Positions 1-6,219 of a stretch of DNA of 10,880 nt are shown here, piece after piece (the first letter of the stretch is position 1; every line of letters begins with the position of its first letter). Made by a program: the position numbers and the translations under genes. The stretch is from contig DMNE01000289.1 of NCBI GenBank assembly GCA_003453735.1, positions 1,640-12,519 on the forward strand, read 5' to 3'. The notes under the pieces were generated by a model. The model worked only from the letters and a program-made list of their open reading frames with translations. It was not told the DNA's origin and did no database searches. This DNA comes from Nitrospiraceae bacterium. GTDB lineage: Bacteria > Nitrospirota > Thermodesulfovibrionia > Thermodesulfovibrionales > UBA9159.

Positions 1-140
1 AAAATTCCTGAGATAGCCTTTGAATCGGCAGATCAGCGACTCATTTCCTTTTTTCCGGTGGATGCATATCCCCCGATCTGCTTAACCGCCTCCTTTTTCT
101 TTTTTTCGAGCCACCCTGATGATAGGACAGCTGCTCTTCG

Positions 141-746
141 CTAGAAGGCAAAATCACGATGTGCATACCTGCAGCTCTTTGCAGCCTTTATAACCTTTTC
201 TGCTGAATCAATTCCGAGCGCCATCATTTCCCGCATCTGTATCTGAAAGATCTGGGCGGCAAAGAAGGCATCGGCGGCGGCATTATGCCGGTAATACTGT
301 TTCAGGCCATAAGTCGCCATCATGCCGTCAAGGGTTAAATCCTTTTCATCGGCTTTGCGTTTTCGCTTCAGCCATCTCTCTACCATTGCTATGTCTACGA
401 GCTCTCTTTTGAATCTCACTCCCAATGCCTTGAAGTTTGTTTTCAAAAAAGTGAAGTCAAACTCGACCGTATGACCAACGAGAATGCCATCCAGAACCTT
501 CAGAATGCGCTCCGAGACCTCATCAAATACCGGTGCATCCATAAGATTATCCTTGCTTACTCCGTGGTACCTCATTGCTTGGTAGTTGTAACTCTTAGGT
601 TTAATCAAGGTGTAAAAAGTATCCCGCACAAGGATTTTCAAATTGATGATAGGTACACAAGCGAAAGATATAATCTCATCTTTGTCGAGGTTTAATCCTG
701 TGGTCTCGATGTCAATGGCATAAAATTTGGCAGCTTTCAGGTCCAT
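141..746 (-). CDS. DnaQ-like DEDDh 3'-5' exonuclease
   Basis: A 201-residue single-domain exonuclease of the DnaQ/PolC epsilon-like RNase T fold. It is expected to remove nucleotides from 3' ends using two metal ions. All catalytic motifs are visible: Exo I at residues 10-16 (AIDIETTG, D12 and E14), Exo II near 91-101 (GHTVEFDFTFL, D97) and Exo III at 154-159 (H-x4-D, H154 and D159), which makes it the DEDDh type. The length fits a stand-alone exonuclease, not a full polymerase subunit. It starts 18 bases after the stop of the upstream DUF294 gene on the same strand, so the two are probably one operon. This pairing of a cNMP/CBS/DUF294 protein with a DnaQ-like exonuclease is known from many bacteria, often near acetate transport or acetyl-CoA synthetase genes. 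The substrate is unknown, and no strong Shine-Dalgarno sequence precedes the ATG. Family assignment is secure; the biological role is inferred. Confidence 0.93.
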   Translation of the reverse strand: MDLKAAKFYAIDIETTGLNLDKDEIISFACVPIINLKILVRDTFYTLIKPKSYNYQAMRYHGVSKDNLMDAPVFDEVSERILKVLDGILVGHTVEFDFTFLKTNFKALGVRFKRELVDIAMVERWLKRKRKADEKDLTLDGMMATYGLKQYYRHNAAADAFFAAQIFQIQMREMMALGIDSAEKVIKAAKSCRYAHRDFAF

Positions 747-764
747 GGAACGTTGTCTTCTAAA

Positions 765-2582
765 CTATAGTTGGCTATAAATGACAGTTCGACTGACACC
801 ATATTTTTTCATCAGGAACTTCTGAAATTCAGAGACGATCTTAAGCGACTCCTTTAATATGAGCAAATCGATTTGAGACAGTTCCTTTGCTGTTACCAAG
901 TTATTCGTAGGGGATTGATTCAATACTGCCCGTGCATGATGTCTGAGCCTTAAATCCTGAAGAAAACCATACGACTCGATGAGATCGTGGCACATTTCAT
1001 TGCTGATCGTTGTGTTGGCACTCAGCGCCTCCAATCTCTCCTTGGTATTGGTTATCCCCAAAACCCCGCTGTCTACAGCGAGAACTCTTGCGCCGTTAAC
1101 AATAGGATAAATACCATAGGTCTTTAGGTCCACCCCGTGATGCAGACCTTGGATCCCGAATATTCCAAGTGGCGGCCTGATTTCAATAGCATCCTCAGCC
1201 ATCAGCTTTAACGCCTCCGTTTTTATTACCGGCTTTATCGATTCCAGTAAGTCGTTGTATAAAGCTGTATCTCCATATACTGGTCTCATGTCCAGAAACA
1301 CGGAAAGGTATCGGAGATGATAAGGAATTGGCTCTGAAAACCACTGTTTAAAGTATTCTTTCCACACCGGCAGGGGCTGATTCCACATGCTGTTGGATGC
1401 CATGTAGTTTCCAGGGCACTTGGGGAGGCCAATGTTGGCCAGTGATTCATTGATATCATTGGCTAATGCCGCGGGATTGTCCCCTATATAGATTAAGGCA
1501 TTGTCTTGGTCGGTAACGATTATCTCTTCTTTTCTGCCGGAACTGCCCATATGAATCCACAAGAACTGCGCAGCGGTATGTCTATCGATAAGGATCTTAA
1601 TAACCTTAGACACTATGGCATCGTGCACAGAGCGCAACATCCTGGTCAAGTCGAAGAAATTAGGACCTGTCATCGCAATCTTTGAGACTGATACTCTGAG
1701 AGTGTCAGAGACAGTTTTAAGCTCGTCGATAGAAGCCGCCCGGTGGATCTTTCTGAACAGTTTGACTATGGAGAAAGAGGGCTCCAGGTGGATTTGAATA
1801 TCTTTCCTCGTGATTACACCAAAGACTTTCTCCTCTTTAGTTACGACGAGGTGGTCTATTCCGGCATCAATCATTTTTGTAAAGGCATCGAATATCGTTG
1901 CCTGCACATTGATTGTTTTAACTGGAGATGACATGAACTCAGTAACCAGGTCCAGTCTGTCACCCCGGATTAATACCTTCTTCAAGTCTTTATGGGTTAG
2001 TATGCCGATCGGCTTTGCATCATTGCCCACAATGACGATCGAACTGACCGAATTCTTATCCATCTCAGATGCTGCATCGGCGATCGTCAATTCAGGGCTG
2101 CAAACAACAGGCTTTTTATACACTATCCTCTCAACCTCCAGAACGAATGACGCTTCCTCAAGAATCTTCTTGTCAGATGTAATGGTCTTGAATGACCGGA
2201 ATCTCCTATTGAGTAAGGTGGAGAAAAATGATGCAAACCTCTTATTTGCATCGAAGATAGCCTTGAATTGCCGGTAAGCTACTACATAGCAGACAGTGTC
2301 CTCGATCACCCTGGCAGTTAAATTCGATGGATGCCCAAAAAGTGATATGATGCCGAAGATTTCACTTTTTGTAAGGTAATCGACTACCGCTTCGTCATCA
2401 TAAAGGCCGACCAGTCCTGAGAATATCACATAAACGTATTCAGAGGTCTGCTCTTTTTCATAGATTGTCTTTCCTTTTTCAAACAACTCGACTTCTAATC
2501 CAGAAATTATGATGTCCAGATCATCTTCCGACAAAAAGGAAAAGGGGTGGATCTTGCGTATAAACTCTCTCGGGGGAATCAT
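765..2582 (-). CDS. cNMP-binding / CBS-pair / DUF294 nucleotidyltransferase-like signalling protein
   Basis: A 605-residue cytoplasmic multidomain regulator. In order it shows a cyclic-nucleotide-binding-like domain (about residues 14-118), two CBS domains (about 155-207 and 215-268), a DUF294 nucleotidyltransferase-like core (about 300-440) and a helical DUF294 C-terminal domain (about 460-600). The core keeps the pol-beta-type signature GSSGRKEE (347-353) followed by TDQD with D358 and D360, the expected metal ligands, so catalysis is plausible. The family resembles the regulatory half of GlnD-type enzymes, but its acceptor substrate is not established. CBS pairs usually sense adenine nucleotides, so the protein probably couples ligand state to nucleotidyl transfer or to its partner. 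The downstream exonuclease lies 18 bases away in the same operon. The ATG start has no clear Shine-Dalgarno sequence and lies only 8 bases from an operator-like dyad. The gene is full length with no visible lesion. Confidence 0.93.
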   Translation of the reverse strand: MIPPREFIRKIHPFSFLSEDDLDIIISGLEVELFEKGKTIYEKEQTSEYVYVIFSGLVGLYDDEAVVDYLTKSEIFGIISLFGHPSNLTARVIEDTVCYVVAYRQFKAIFDANKRFASFFSTLLNRRFRSFKTITSDKKILEEASFVLEVERIVYKKPVVCSPELTIADAASEMDKNSVSSIVIVGNDAKPIGILTHKDLKKVLIRGDRLDLVTEFMSSPVKTINVQATIFDAFTKMIDAGIDHLVVTKEEKVFGVITRKDIQIHLEPSFSIVKLFRKIHRAASIDELKTVSDTLRVSVSKIAMTGPNFFDLTRMLRSVHDAIVSKVIKILIDRHTAAQFLWIHMGSSGRKEEIIVTDQDNALIYIGDNPAALANDINESLANIGLPKCPGNYMASNSMWNQPLPVWKEYFKQWFSEPIPYHLRYLSVFLDMRPVYGDTALYNDLLESIKPVIKTEALKLMAEDAIEIRPPLGIFGIQGLHHGVDLKTYGIYPIVNGARVLAVDSGVLGITNTKERLEALSANTTISNEMCHDLIESYGFLQDLRLRHHARAVLNQSPTNNLVTAKELSQIDLLILKESLKIVSEFQKFLMKKYGVSRTVIYSQL

Positions 2583-2590
2583 GCGTTTGA

Positions 2591-2614
2591 TTTAACAACA
2601 GTGTTAAAAACACT
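2591..2614. promoter_or_regulatory. Overlapping operator-like dyads upstream of the DUF294 gene
   Basis: TTTAACA-ACAG-TGTTAAA (2591-2608) is a perfect 7-4-7 dyad, and AGTGTT-AAA-AACACT (2600-2614) is a second perfect dyad sharing its right half. They sit 8 bases upstream of the ATG of the DUF294 gene. A third short perfect dyad, TTCCTG-TC-CAGGAA, lies at 2652-2665. The size and position suit binding by a dimeric repressor, but no regulator is identified. No convincing -35/-10 pair was found for this operon. Confidence 0.4.
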
Positions 2615-2920
2615 CGTCAGCAAGGTCACCTGCATCAACTTCTGAAGTCCATTCCTGTCCAGGAAAGCGTTTGTCTTCTGTATCAAATGCTTATCTCAAC
2701 GATTTACTGCTGATATCATACCATAGGGTCGTAGGTAGCAAAAGGATAAAATGTTTCATAGGGTCCCCTAACAAGCTGATATATAAAAAACAGACATTAC
2801 CCTGTTTAACAGATGGAGAGCTGATTTGCCTTATAAGAAACCTCCGACGTTATGCCGAGTACGCAGCAATCCGCCTCGGTTTTCACTCTCAAAAGATAGC
2901 TGTATACCCAAGACAAGAAT
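2615..2920. other. Gene-free spacer
   Basis: This AT-rich stretch lies between the divergent DUF294 operon and the outer-membrane protein gene. Apart from the short TTCCTG dyad at 2652-2665, I see no recognisable gene, remnant or RNA. A 90-codon reading frame on the plus strand (2671-2943) has no ribosome binding site and no protein-like composition, so I do not call it. Confidence 0.5.
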
Positions 2921-2949
2921 TTGACTATCTCTTTTATCCATGATAAAAG
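2921..2949 (+). promoter_or_regulatory. Putative sigma-70 promoter with operator dyad for the outer-membrane gene
   Basis: TTGACT (2921-2926) is followed after exactly 17 bases by TAAAAG (2944-2949). The -10 is embedded in a perfect dyad, CTTTTATC-CAT-GATAAAAG (2931-2949), where a bound regulator would block RNA polymerase. Transcription would begin near 2956, ahead of the Shine-Dalgarno sequence at about 2980-2985. The -35 is good and the -10 weak, so this is a candidate only. Confidence 0.45.
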
Positions 2950-2989
2950 TGAACTAACAAGGGAAAAGGTGCCGACTAGAAGGAGCTGA

Positions 2990-3034
2990 ATGAAAAACCG
3001 ATCCATGGACGACGGGCAAACTGTGCGTCCGTGA
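2990..3034 (+). CDS. 14-codon leader ORF or displaced N-terminus of the outer-membrane gene
   Basis: The only good ribosome binding site in this area (AGAAGGAG, ending 5 bases before the ATG) serves the ATG at 2990. The frame encodes 14 residues and stops at 3032-3034, 7 bases before the TTG start of the outer-membrane gene. Either it is a leader peptide whose translation feeds reinitiation at the TTG, or the ATG is the true start of the following gene and a one-base change has put it out of frame. Removing one A from the five-A run just after the ATG would join it in frame to position 3042 and beyond. The sequence alone does not choose between the two. Confidence 0.35.
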   Translation: MKNRSMDDGQTVRP

Positions 3035-3041
3035 CTCAAAA

Positions 3042-3866
3042 TTGAAGCTTAAAGACTTGACCCTCTTATTTGTTCTTTTCTTGCTGTATGCAATAGGCGC
3101 GAACGGAGTGCGGGCTGACGACGGAAATACAATCGTCGCAGCACAGCCCAATCTCGTCAACCAAGCCAATGCGCCAATATCAAGTATCATGCAGGTCCGA
3201 CTCCAAGATGCATATGCTCCCCAATATAAGGGGATACATGGGTCGGGCAACATATTCACGGTAGCTCTGACCATGCCATTACCTGAATACCGCCTGCTGC
3301 CTTTCCCACAGCTTTCGCTCCTGACGGTTCCAGCAGCAGTCACGCTCCCTGGCGTTTCGACGGGGTTCGGCGACGTGCGGTTTGTCGACGTGGCAGTTCT
3401 CCACGCGGGGCCAAGTCTCATCTGGGGAGTCGGGCCAGCCTTCGTATTTCCGACTGCAAGCCCAGGCACGACTGGTCAAGGCAAATGGCAGGCAGGACCA
3501 GCCGCAGCGATAGGCTTCTTACCAGAGAGGTGGCTGGTGGGCGTGTTGGCACAAAATCTGATCTCTTTTGCCGGCGAAAGTAATCGAGCAGATGTGAATG
3601 GTTTGATCCTGCAACCCTTCGTGTCCTATCAACTCGGCAAAGGCTGGTTTGTCAGATCGCAGCCTCAGATGCTTTTTGACTGGAAAACAGGCAGACAGCT
3701 TTTGCCGATCGATCTCGGGGTGGGGCGTGTTTTTAAGATTGGCCGGCAAGACGTGAGCTGTTTTATGGATCCTTTCTGGAACATCACGTACGATGGGCCA
3801 GCGCCAAAATATGGAATCACGTTTGGTGTAACACTATTGTATCCTAACTTTTGGGGCGCTCGTTAA
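3042..3866 (+). CDS. Exported outer-membrane beta-barrel-like protein, function unknown
   Basis: The 274-residue product begins with a classical Sec signal peptide: K2/K4, a hydrophobic core at about 6-20, and a VRA-DD cleavage site after about residue 25. The mature part is rich in alternating aromatic/hydrophobic and Gly/Pro residues, as in amphipathic strands, and resembles neutral outer-membrane channel or MetA-like/transporter-type hypothetical proteins. It ends in a short FGVTLLYPNFWGAR strand with aromatic residues near the C-terminus. No enzymatic motif is seen. The start used here is TTG, which gives an ideal signal peptide but has no Shine-Dalgarno sequence of its own. The gene stands alone between a minus-strand operon and a minus-strand DUF4337 gene. 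Export and membrane location are well supported; substrate and function are not known. Confidence 0.75.
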   Translation: MKLKDLTLLFVLFLLYAIGANGVRADDGNTIVAAQPNLVNQANAPISSIMQVRLQDAYAPQYKGIHGSGNIFTVALTMPLPEYRLLPFPQLSLLTVPAAVTLPGVSTGFGDVRFVDVAVLHAGPSLIWGVGPAFVFPTASPGTTGQGKWQAGPAAAIGFLPERWLVGVLAQNLISFAGESNRADVNGLILQPFVSYQLGKGWFVRSQPQMLFDWKTGRQLLPIDLGVGRVFKIGRQDVSCFMDPFWNITYDGPAPKYGITFGVTLLYPNFWGAR

Positions 3867-4033
3867 GTCGAGTAAGTGTTCCTGAGATCATCCCCTCTTC
3901 ACGGTTTTTCATCACAAAAAATCGGGGCTGTCGACCTTCACTTTTTTTCCCAGGTCAAACTTGATGCTGATAAAGCCCCTGGTTGGATCAAACTACCGCG
4001 CCTGTTAACAGCCTAAATGAGCCATTTCTGGTT

Positions 4034-4621
4034 TTAATGGAAAAAAGGTATTTTAAAAAGCAACAAATAACCATTGAGGGTCAATAATGTTCCGAGCGAC
4101 GCTGCAATCACGGAAAAGTAAAATATAGCATGTAAAGAAGACAATATTGCTATGGAGGCCAAGACGATTGAGATTTGAAGCAGTACCTCTGCATATTCAA
4201 AATAAGGTAACTTATCGCGATTAATATCACGCTCATGTTCAAGCTTCTTTGCTTCCTGCTCTAATTCTTTTTTTTCACTGTCGTAGCGGACCTCTTCCTC
4301 CCCTAGTTTCTTCATGAGCGTTTGATAGTGTGAACGCGCCTCTGGCTTCATGGTATCGCCTCGTTCGATAAGGTCAGCTTCTAAACGTAACTTCTCGTTT
4401 CTGTAGAGATGTTCTCGGATGACCTTCGCTTGGTAGAATGCCCATTGGTCAGAAGATTGTTGTTGAGACATGAGCATCTCCTTTGATGATTTATTGCCTC
4501 CAAGGGAAGCAATAGCAAGAATAACGGCAAAGATTGCAGTAATAAGGGCGGTACGTTTCGTAAACTGTTTTGCTCGCAGTTCCTCAAGTTCTTCCACATT
4601 CGGGATTTCTAATTCTGCCAT
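4034..4621 (-). CDS. DUF4337 family membrane protein
   Basis: A 195-residue inner-membrane protein. It has an acidic N-terminus, a first membrane span at about residues 23-42, a charged soluble region rich in Lys/Glu with a coiled-coil-like stretch at about 95-135, and two C-terminal spans at about 143-162 and 165-188. The span layout and the early QQQSSDQWAFYQAKVIRE segment match the DUF4337 family, whose function is unknown. A strong Shine-Dalgarno sequence (AAGGAGGG, about 4630-4637 on the plus numbering) sits 9 bases before the ATG. No partner gene is close on the same strand, since the next upstream sequence is a transposase remnant. The gene appears intact. Confidence 0.85.
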   Translation of the reverse strand: MAELEIPNVEELEELRAKQFTKRTALITAIFAVILAIASLGGNKSSKEMLMSQQQSSDQWAFYQAKVIREHLYRNEKLRLEADLIERGDTMKPEARSHYQTLMKKLGEEEVRYDSEKKELEQEAKKLEHERDINRDKLPYFEYAEVLLQISIVLASIAILSSLHAIFYFSVIAASLGTLLTLNGYLLLFKIPFFH

Positions 4622-4674
4622 AGTGCAATTCCCTCCTTATTTTACAAGACGTTGCAATCCGTTCTAATCAACTT

Positions 4675-4892
4675 TTAACATCTTTTTGACCATAAGTCAA
4701 GGTGCTGTACGCGTTGCAAACACTCCTTGTGGATGAGGTAATCGAGGGGGCTTTTGAGACCCAGTCTCTTATGAGGTCTATAGGTATTGTAGAAGATAAG
4801 GCAGTCAGCAAGTTTTCTCTGAATCTGGACAAATCAGCAATGAGGTTGAGCTTACGCTCTCGGAACTCTTCCTTAAAACGGGAGAAGAATGC
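4675..4892 (-). pseudogene. C-terminal remnant of an integrase-core (DDE) transposase, frameshifted
   Basis: On the minus strand the frame continuing from the uvsE stop reads AFFSRFKEEFRERK and onward, a typical segment after the catalytic Glu of retroviral-type integrase transposases. After a frameshift, the next frame reads LIFYNTYRPHKRLGLKSPL, the hallmark FYN-x-RPH-x-LG-x-SP end motif of IS481/IS3-type transposases, and stops at 4675. One A missing from the AAAA run (plus strand T-run 4813-4816) accounts for the shift. Only about 72 codons survive; the DDE core and both terminal inverted repeats are absent, so it is immobile. The plus-strand 84-codon frame at 4702-4956 is a shadow of it. 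The family assignment rests on the end motif alone. Confidence 0.75.
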
Positions 4893-5825
4893 TCATTCTC
4901 TCAGATGGAGTTCCTGCACATTCTGGAACCTGGAGGTCTTTCCTTTTTTACTATAATTGTTGAGAAGCCGCAGGGCCTTAAGGGCGCTGTTTTCCTTGTC
5001 CTTTACTTCCAGCATGATATCTGCGTCTAGTTCCGCCACCTGGTCGAGGAACGTCCTGAAGTTCCGGAGATCGATCGTCTGGGCGTGAGTGCCGGTTCTT
5101 TTTCCTTTTTGCTGTGTGCTGTAGTCGATGATAGGCGGCCCGTCCTGTCTGCGCCAGGTCTTATCAGCAAGACGTATCGCCTCCCCTATCGACTCGCCGT
5201 TATGATTGCAAGAGTGATGGAACATGAGGAGTACCGGCAGTCCGGTCTTTTTGTGGACGGCAAGACAGTCCCTGAGGCTATAGAGCCGCTGGTCGTTTTC
5301 GATCACGAGCCTTTTTTATTACCTTGCGCGGCAGGGCCTGGGCCTTTTCAATGAACCGGCCCATGTTCGAGGCTTTGTCCCCGTATACGCCGCCGAGGTG
5401 TATCTGGATCTTCGCGTCACTGCAGGTGCCGAGCAGGTCAAGCACGTCGGCATGATAGACAAGCTCGGCGACACTTCTTTTAACGATCCCCTCGTCCTTC
5501 GCGTTTAGCACAACGAACTGGTCAGGGTGCATCGAGACCCGCATGCCGTTTTCCTTGATGAAGGAACCGATACGCCGGAACTCGTTCCTAAATTCCTCCT
5601 GCCACGGCAGAGTATTTATCGGATGAGAGGCGAAGGGGATGAGGTCAGAGGTTATCCTGAAAAACAGGAGGCCGGCGGCTGCATTTAATGAGAGGATTCA
5701 GAGAGGCATTCGAGGTTGGCCGCGACGGTCGACCTGAACCGCACCTCTGAAAAAGATGCAAGGCGGAAGGTCTTCGAACTCCTGCAGGAAAGGGAAAGAC
5801 TGATGCATGGGTACCCAAGGCGCAT
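4893..5825 (-). pseudogene. uvsE: UV-damage endonuclease UvsE/UVDE, disrupted by two frameshifts
   Basis: Three consecutive minus-strand frames together give a full UvsE of about 310 residues, the usual length. Frame one starts at ATG 5825 with MRLGYPCISLSLSC and runs to NLECLSE. Frame two gives FRITSDLIPFASHP, MHPDQFVVLN and IHLGG. Frame three gives RLVIEND, LMFHHSCNH and MLEVKDKE. These carry the His, Glu and Asp ligands of the metal-binding TIM barrel of UVDE enzymes, which nick DNA 5' to UV photoproducts and start light-independent repair. One T is missing from the pair at 5697-5698 and one T is extra in the six-T run 5312-5317 (plus-strand numbering). Correcting both restores a single frame ending at 4893. 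As sequenced, no active enzyme could be made. The motifs are otherwise intact, so the lesions are recent or are sequencing errors. Confidence 0.9.
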
Positions 5826-5831
5826 AGCGCG

Positions 5832-5865
5832 ATTATATCGTTTTCGAATCAAAAAACGATATACT
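5832..5865. promoter_or_regulatory. Divergent promoter inside a perfect 11-bp dyad (uvsE / small ORFs)
   Basis: TATATCGTTTT (5834-5844) and AAAACGATATA (5853-5863) form a perfect 11-8-11 dyad between the divergent genes. Each arm overlaps a -10-like hexamer facing outward: TATAAT for uvsE (complement of 5832-5837) and TATACT for the plus strand (5860-5865). Each -10 ends exactly 6 bases before an ATG (5825 on minus, 5872 on plus), so both transcripts could be leaderless. The symmetric -35 positions read ATCGTT on both strands, far from consensus, which suggests an activator or a weak promoter. No LexA-type box is evident. Confidence 0.45.
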
Positions 5866-5871
5866 ATGAAC

Positions 5872-5961
5872 ATGAGTATGGCAGAGGGAACTAAAGGAGC
5901 CTGCGGCAACGGCTATCAAAACGCACCGGTTGCTGTGGCAGAGGACGACTATGGAAAATGA
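5872..5961 (+). CDS. Possible 29-codon small ORF upstream of the CCGHSGEPGC protein
   Basis: Starting at the ATG 6 bases after the plus-strand -10, this frame encodes 29 residues (MSMAEGTKGACGNGYQ onward) and stops at 5959-5961. It overlaps the next ORF by 11 bases (5951-5961). A further in-frame ATG lies upstream at 5866, but transcription from the proposed promoter would start after it. There is no Shine-Dalgarno sequence, so translation would depend on leaderless initiation. I recognise no family, and coding status is uncertain. Confidence 0.25.
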   Translation: MSMAEGTKGACGNGYQNAPVAVAEDDYGK

Positions 5962-6109
5962 CCGTAAACCGGATCCAAAGGCTTTTATCGACAACCTTAA
6001 GGGTTCGATGCCGCTTAAAAAGAAGATCTTCCTTTTTCTCAAAAACAACGCCCTGAAGATCGTTACCGCAAAGAGCTGCTGCGGCCATTCAGGTGAGCCG
6101 GGATGCTGA
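5951..6109 (+). CDS. 52-residue small protein with C-terminal CCGHSGEPGC motif
   Basis: A short basic protein: a charged N-terminus (MENDRKPDPKAF), a Lys-rich amphipathic middle with a hydrophobic patch (KKKIFLFLKNNALKIV, about 23-38), and a final Cys-rich tail CCGHSGEPGC at residues 43-52. From memory, small bacterial hypothetical proteins ending in CCG-x-x-GEPGC recur in several phyla; no function is known to me. The three Cys and the His could bind a metal ion or an Fe-S cluster. A Shine-Dalgarno-like CAGAGGA lies about 5 bases before the ATG, and the 11-base overlap with the preceding short frame suggests coupling. It is transcribed divergently from uvsE and convergently with the DUF523-DUF1722 gene. 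The terminal motif makes chance unlikely. Confidence 0.6.
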   Translation: MENDRKPDPKAFIDNLKGSMPLKKKIFLFLKNNALKIVTAKSCCGHSGEPGC

Positions 6110-6110
6110 C

Positions 6111-6143
6111 AGGGGGCTGAATCCCCTCGCGGTCGGTGAGGGG
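6111..6143. terminator. Alternative hairpins after the small ORF, possible terminator
   Basis: AGGGG (6111-6115) can pair with CCCCT (6123-6127). The same C-run, CCCCTC (6123-6128), can instead pair with GAGGGG (6138-6143) across a 9-base loop. The two stems exclude each other. They begin 2 bases after the small ORF's stop, between convergent genes, so a bidirectional end-of-transcript role is reasonable. No T-tract follows on either strand, so this is not a standard intrinsic terminator. Confidence 0.3.
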
Positions 6144-6219
6144 AAATGCCGTGAACCGGGGTCGTACTCTATCATTCCGCAGCCTCCCATAAAATATGAC
6201 ACGGAATTTAGGGCATTAC

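Noticed and set aside
28..81. GCAGATC / GATCTGC inverted repeat after the exonuclease gene
   Set aside because: Seven pairs with a 40-base loop is weak and no T-tract follows; not called a terminator.
2671..2943. 90-codon plus-strand frame in the spacer
   Set aside because: No ribosome site, no family features, and it overlaps the promoter region.
3917..3997. Minus-strand stretch of 26 codons (FDPTRGFISIKFDLGKK) between the outer-membrane and DUF4337 genes
   Set aside because: Protein-like, but bounded by stops, without a start and not recognised; too short to call a remnant.
4702..4956. 84-codon plus-strand frame
   Set aside because: It is the shadow of the minus-strand transposase remnant and the uvsE end.
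5311..5320. A-AAA-AAG slippery heptamer at the second uvsE frameshift, as in programmed -1 frameshifting
   Set aside because: The frame change needed is +1. A -1 slip would hit a stop two codons later, and a second, unrelated frameshift also breaks the gene.
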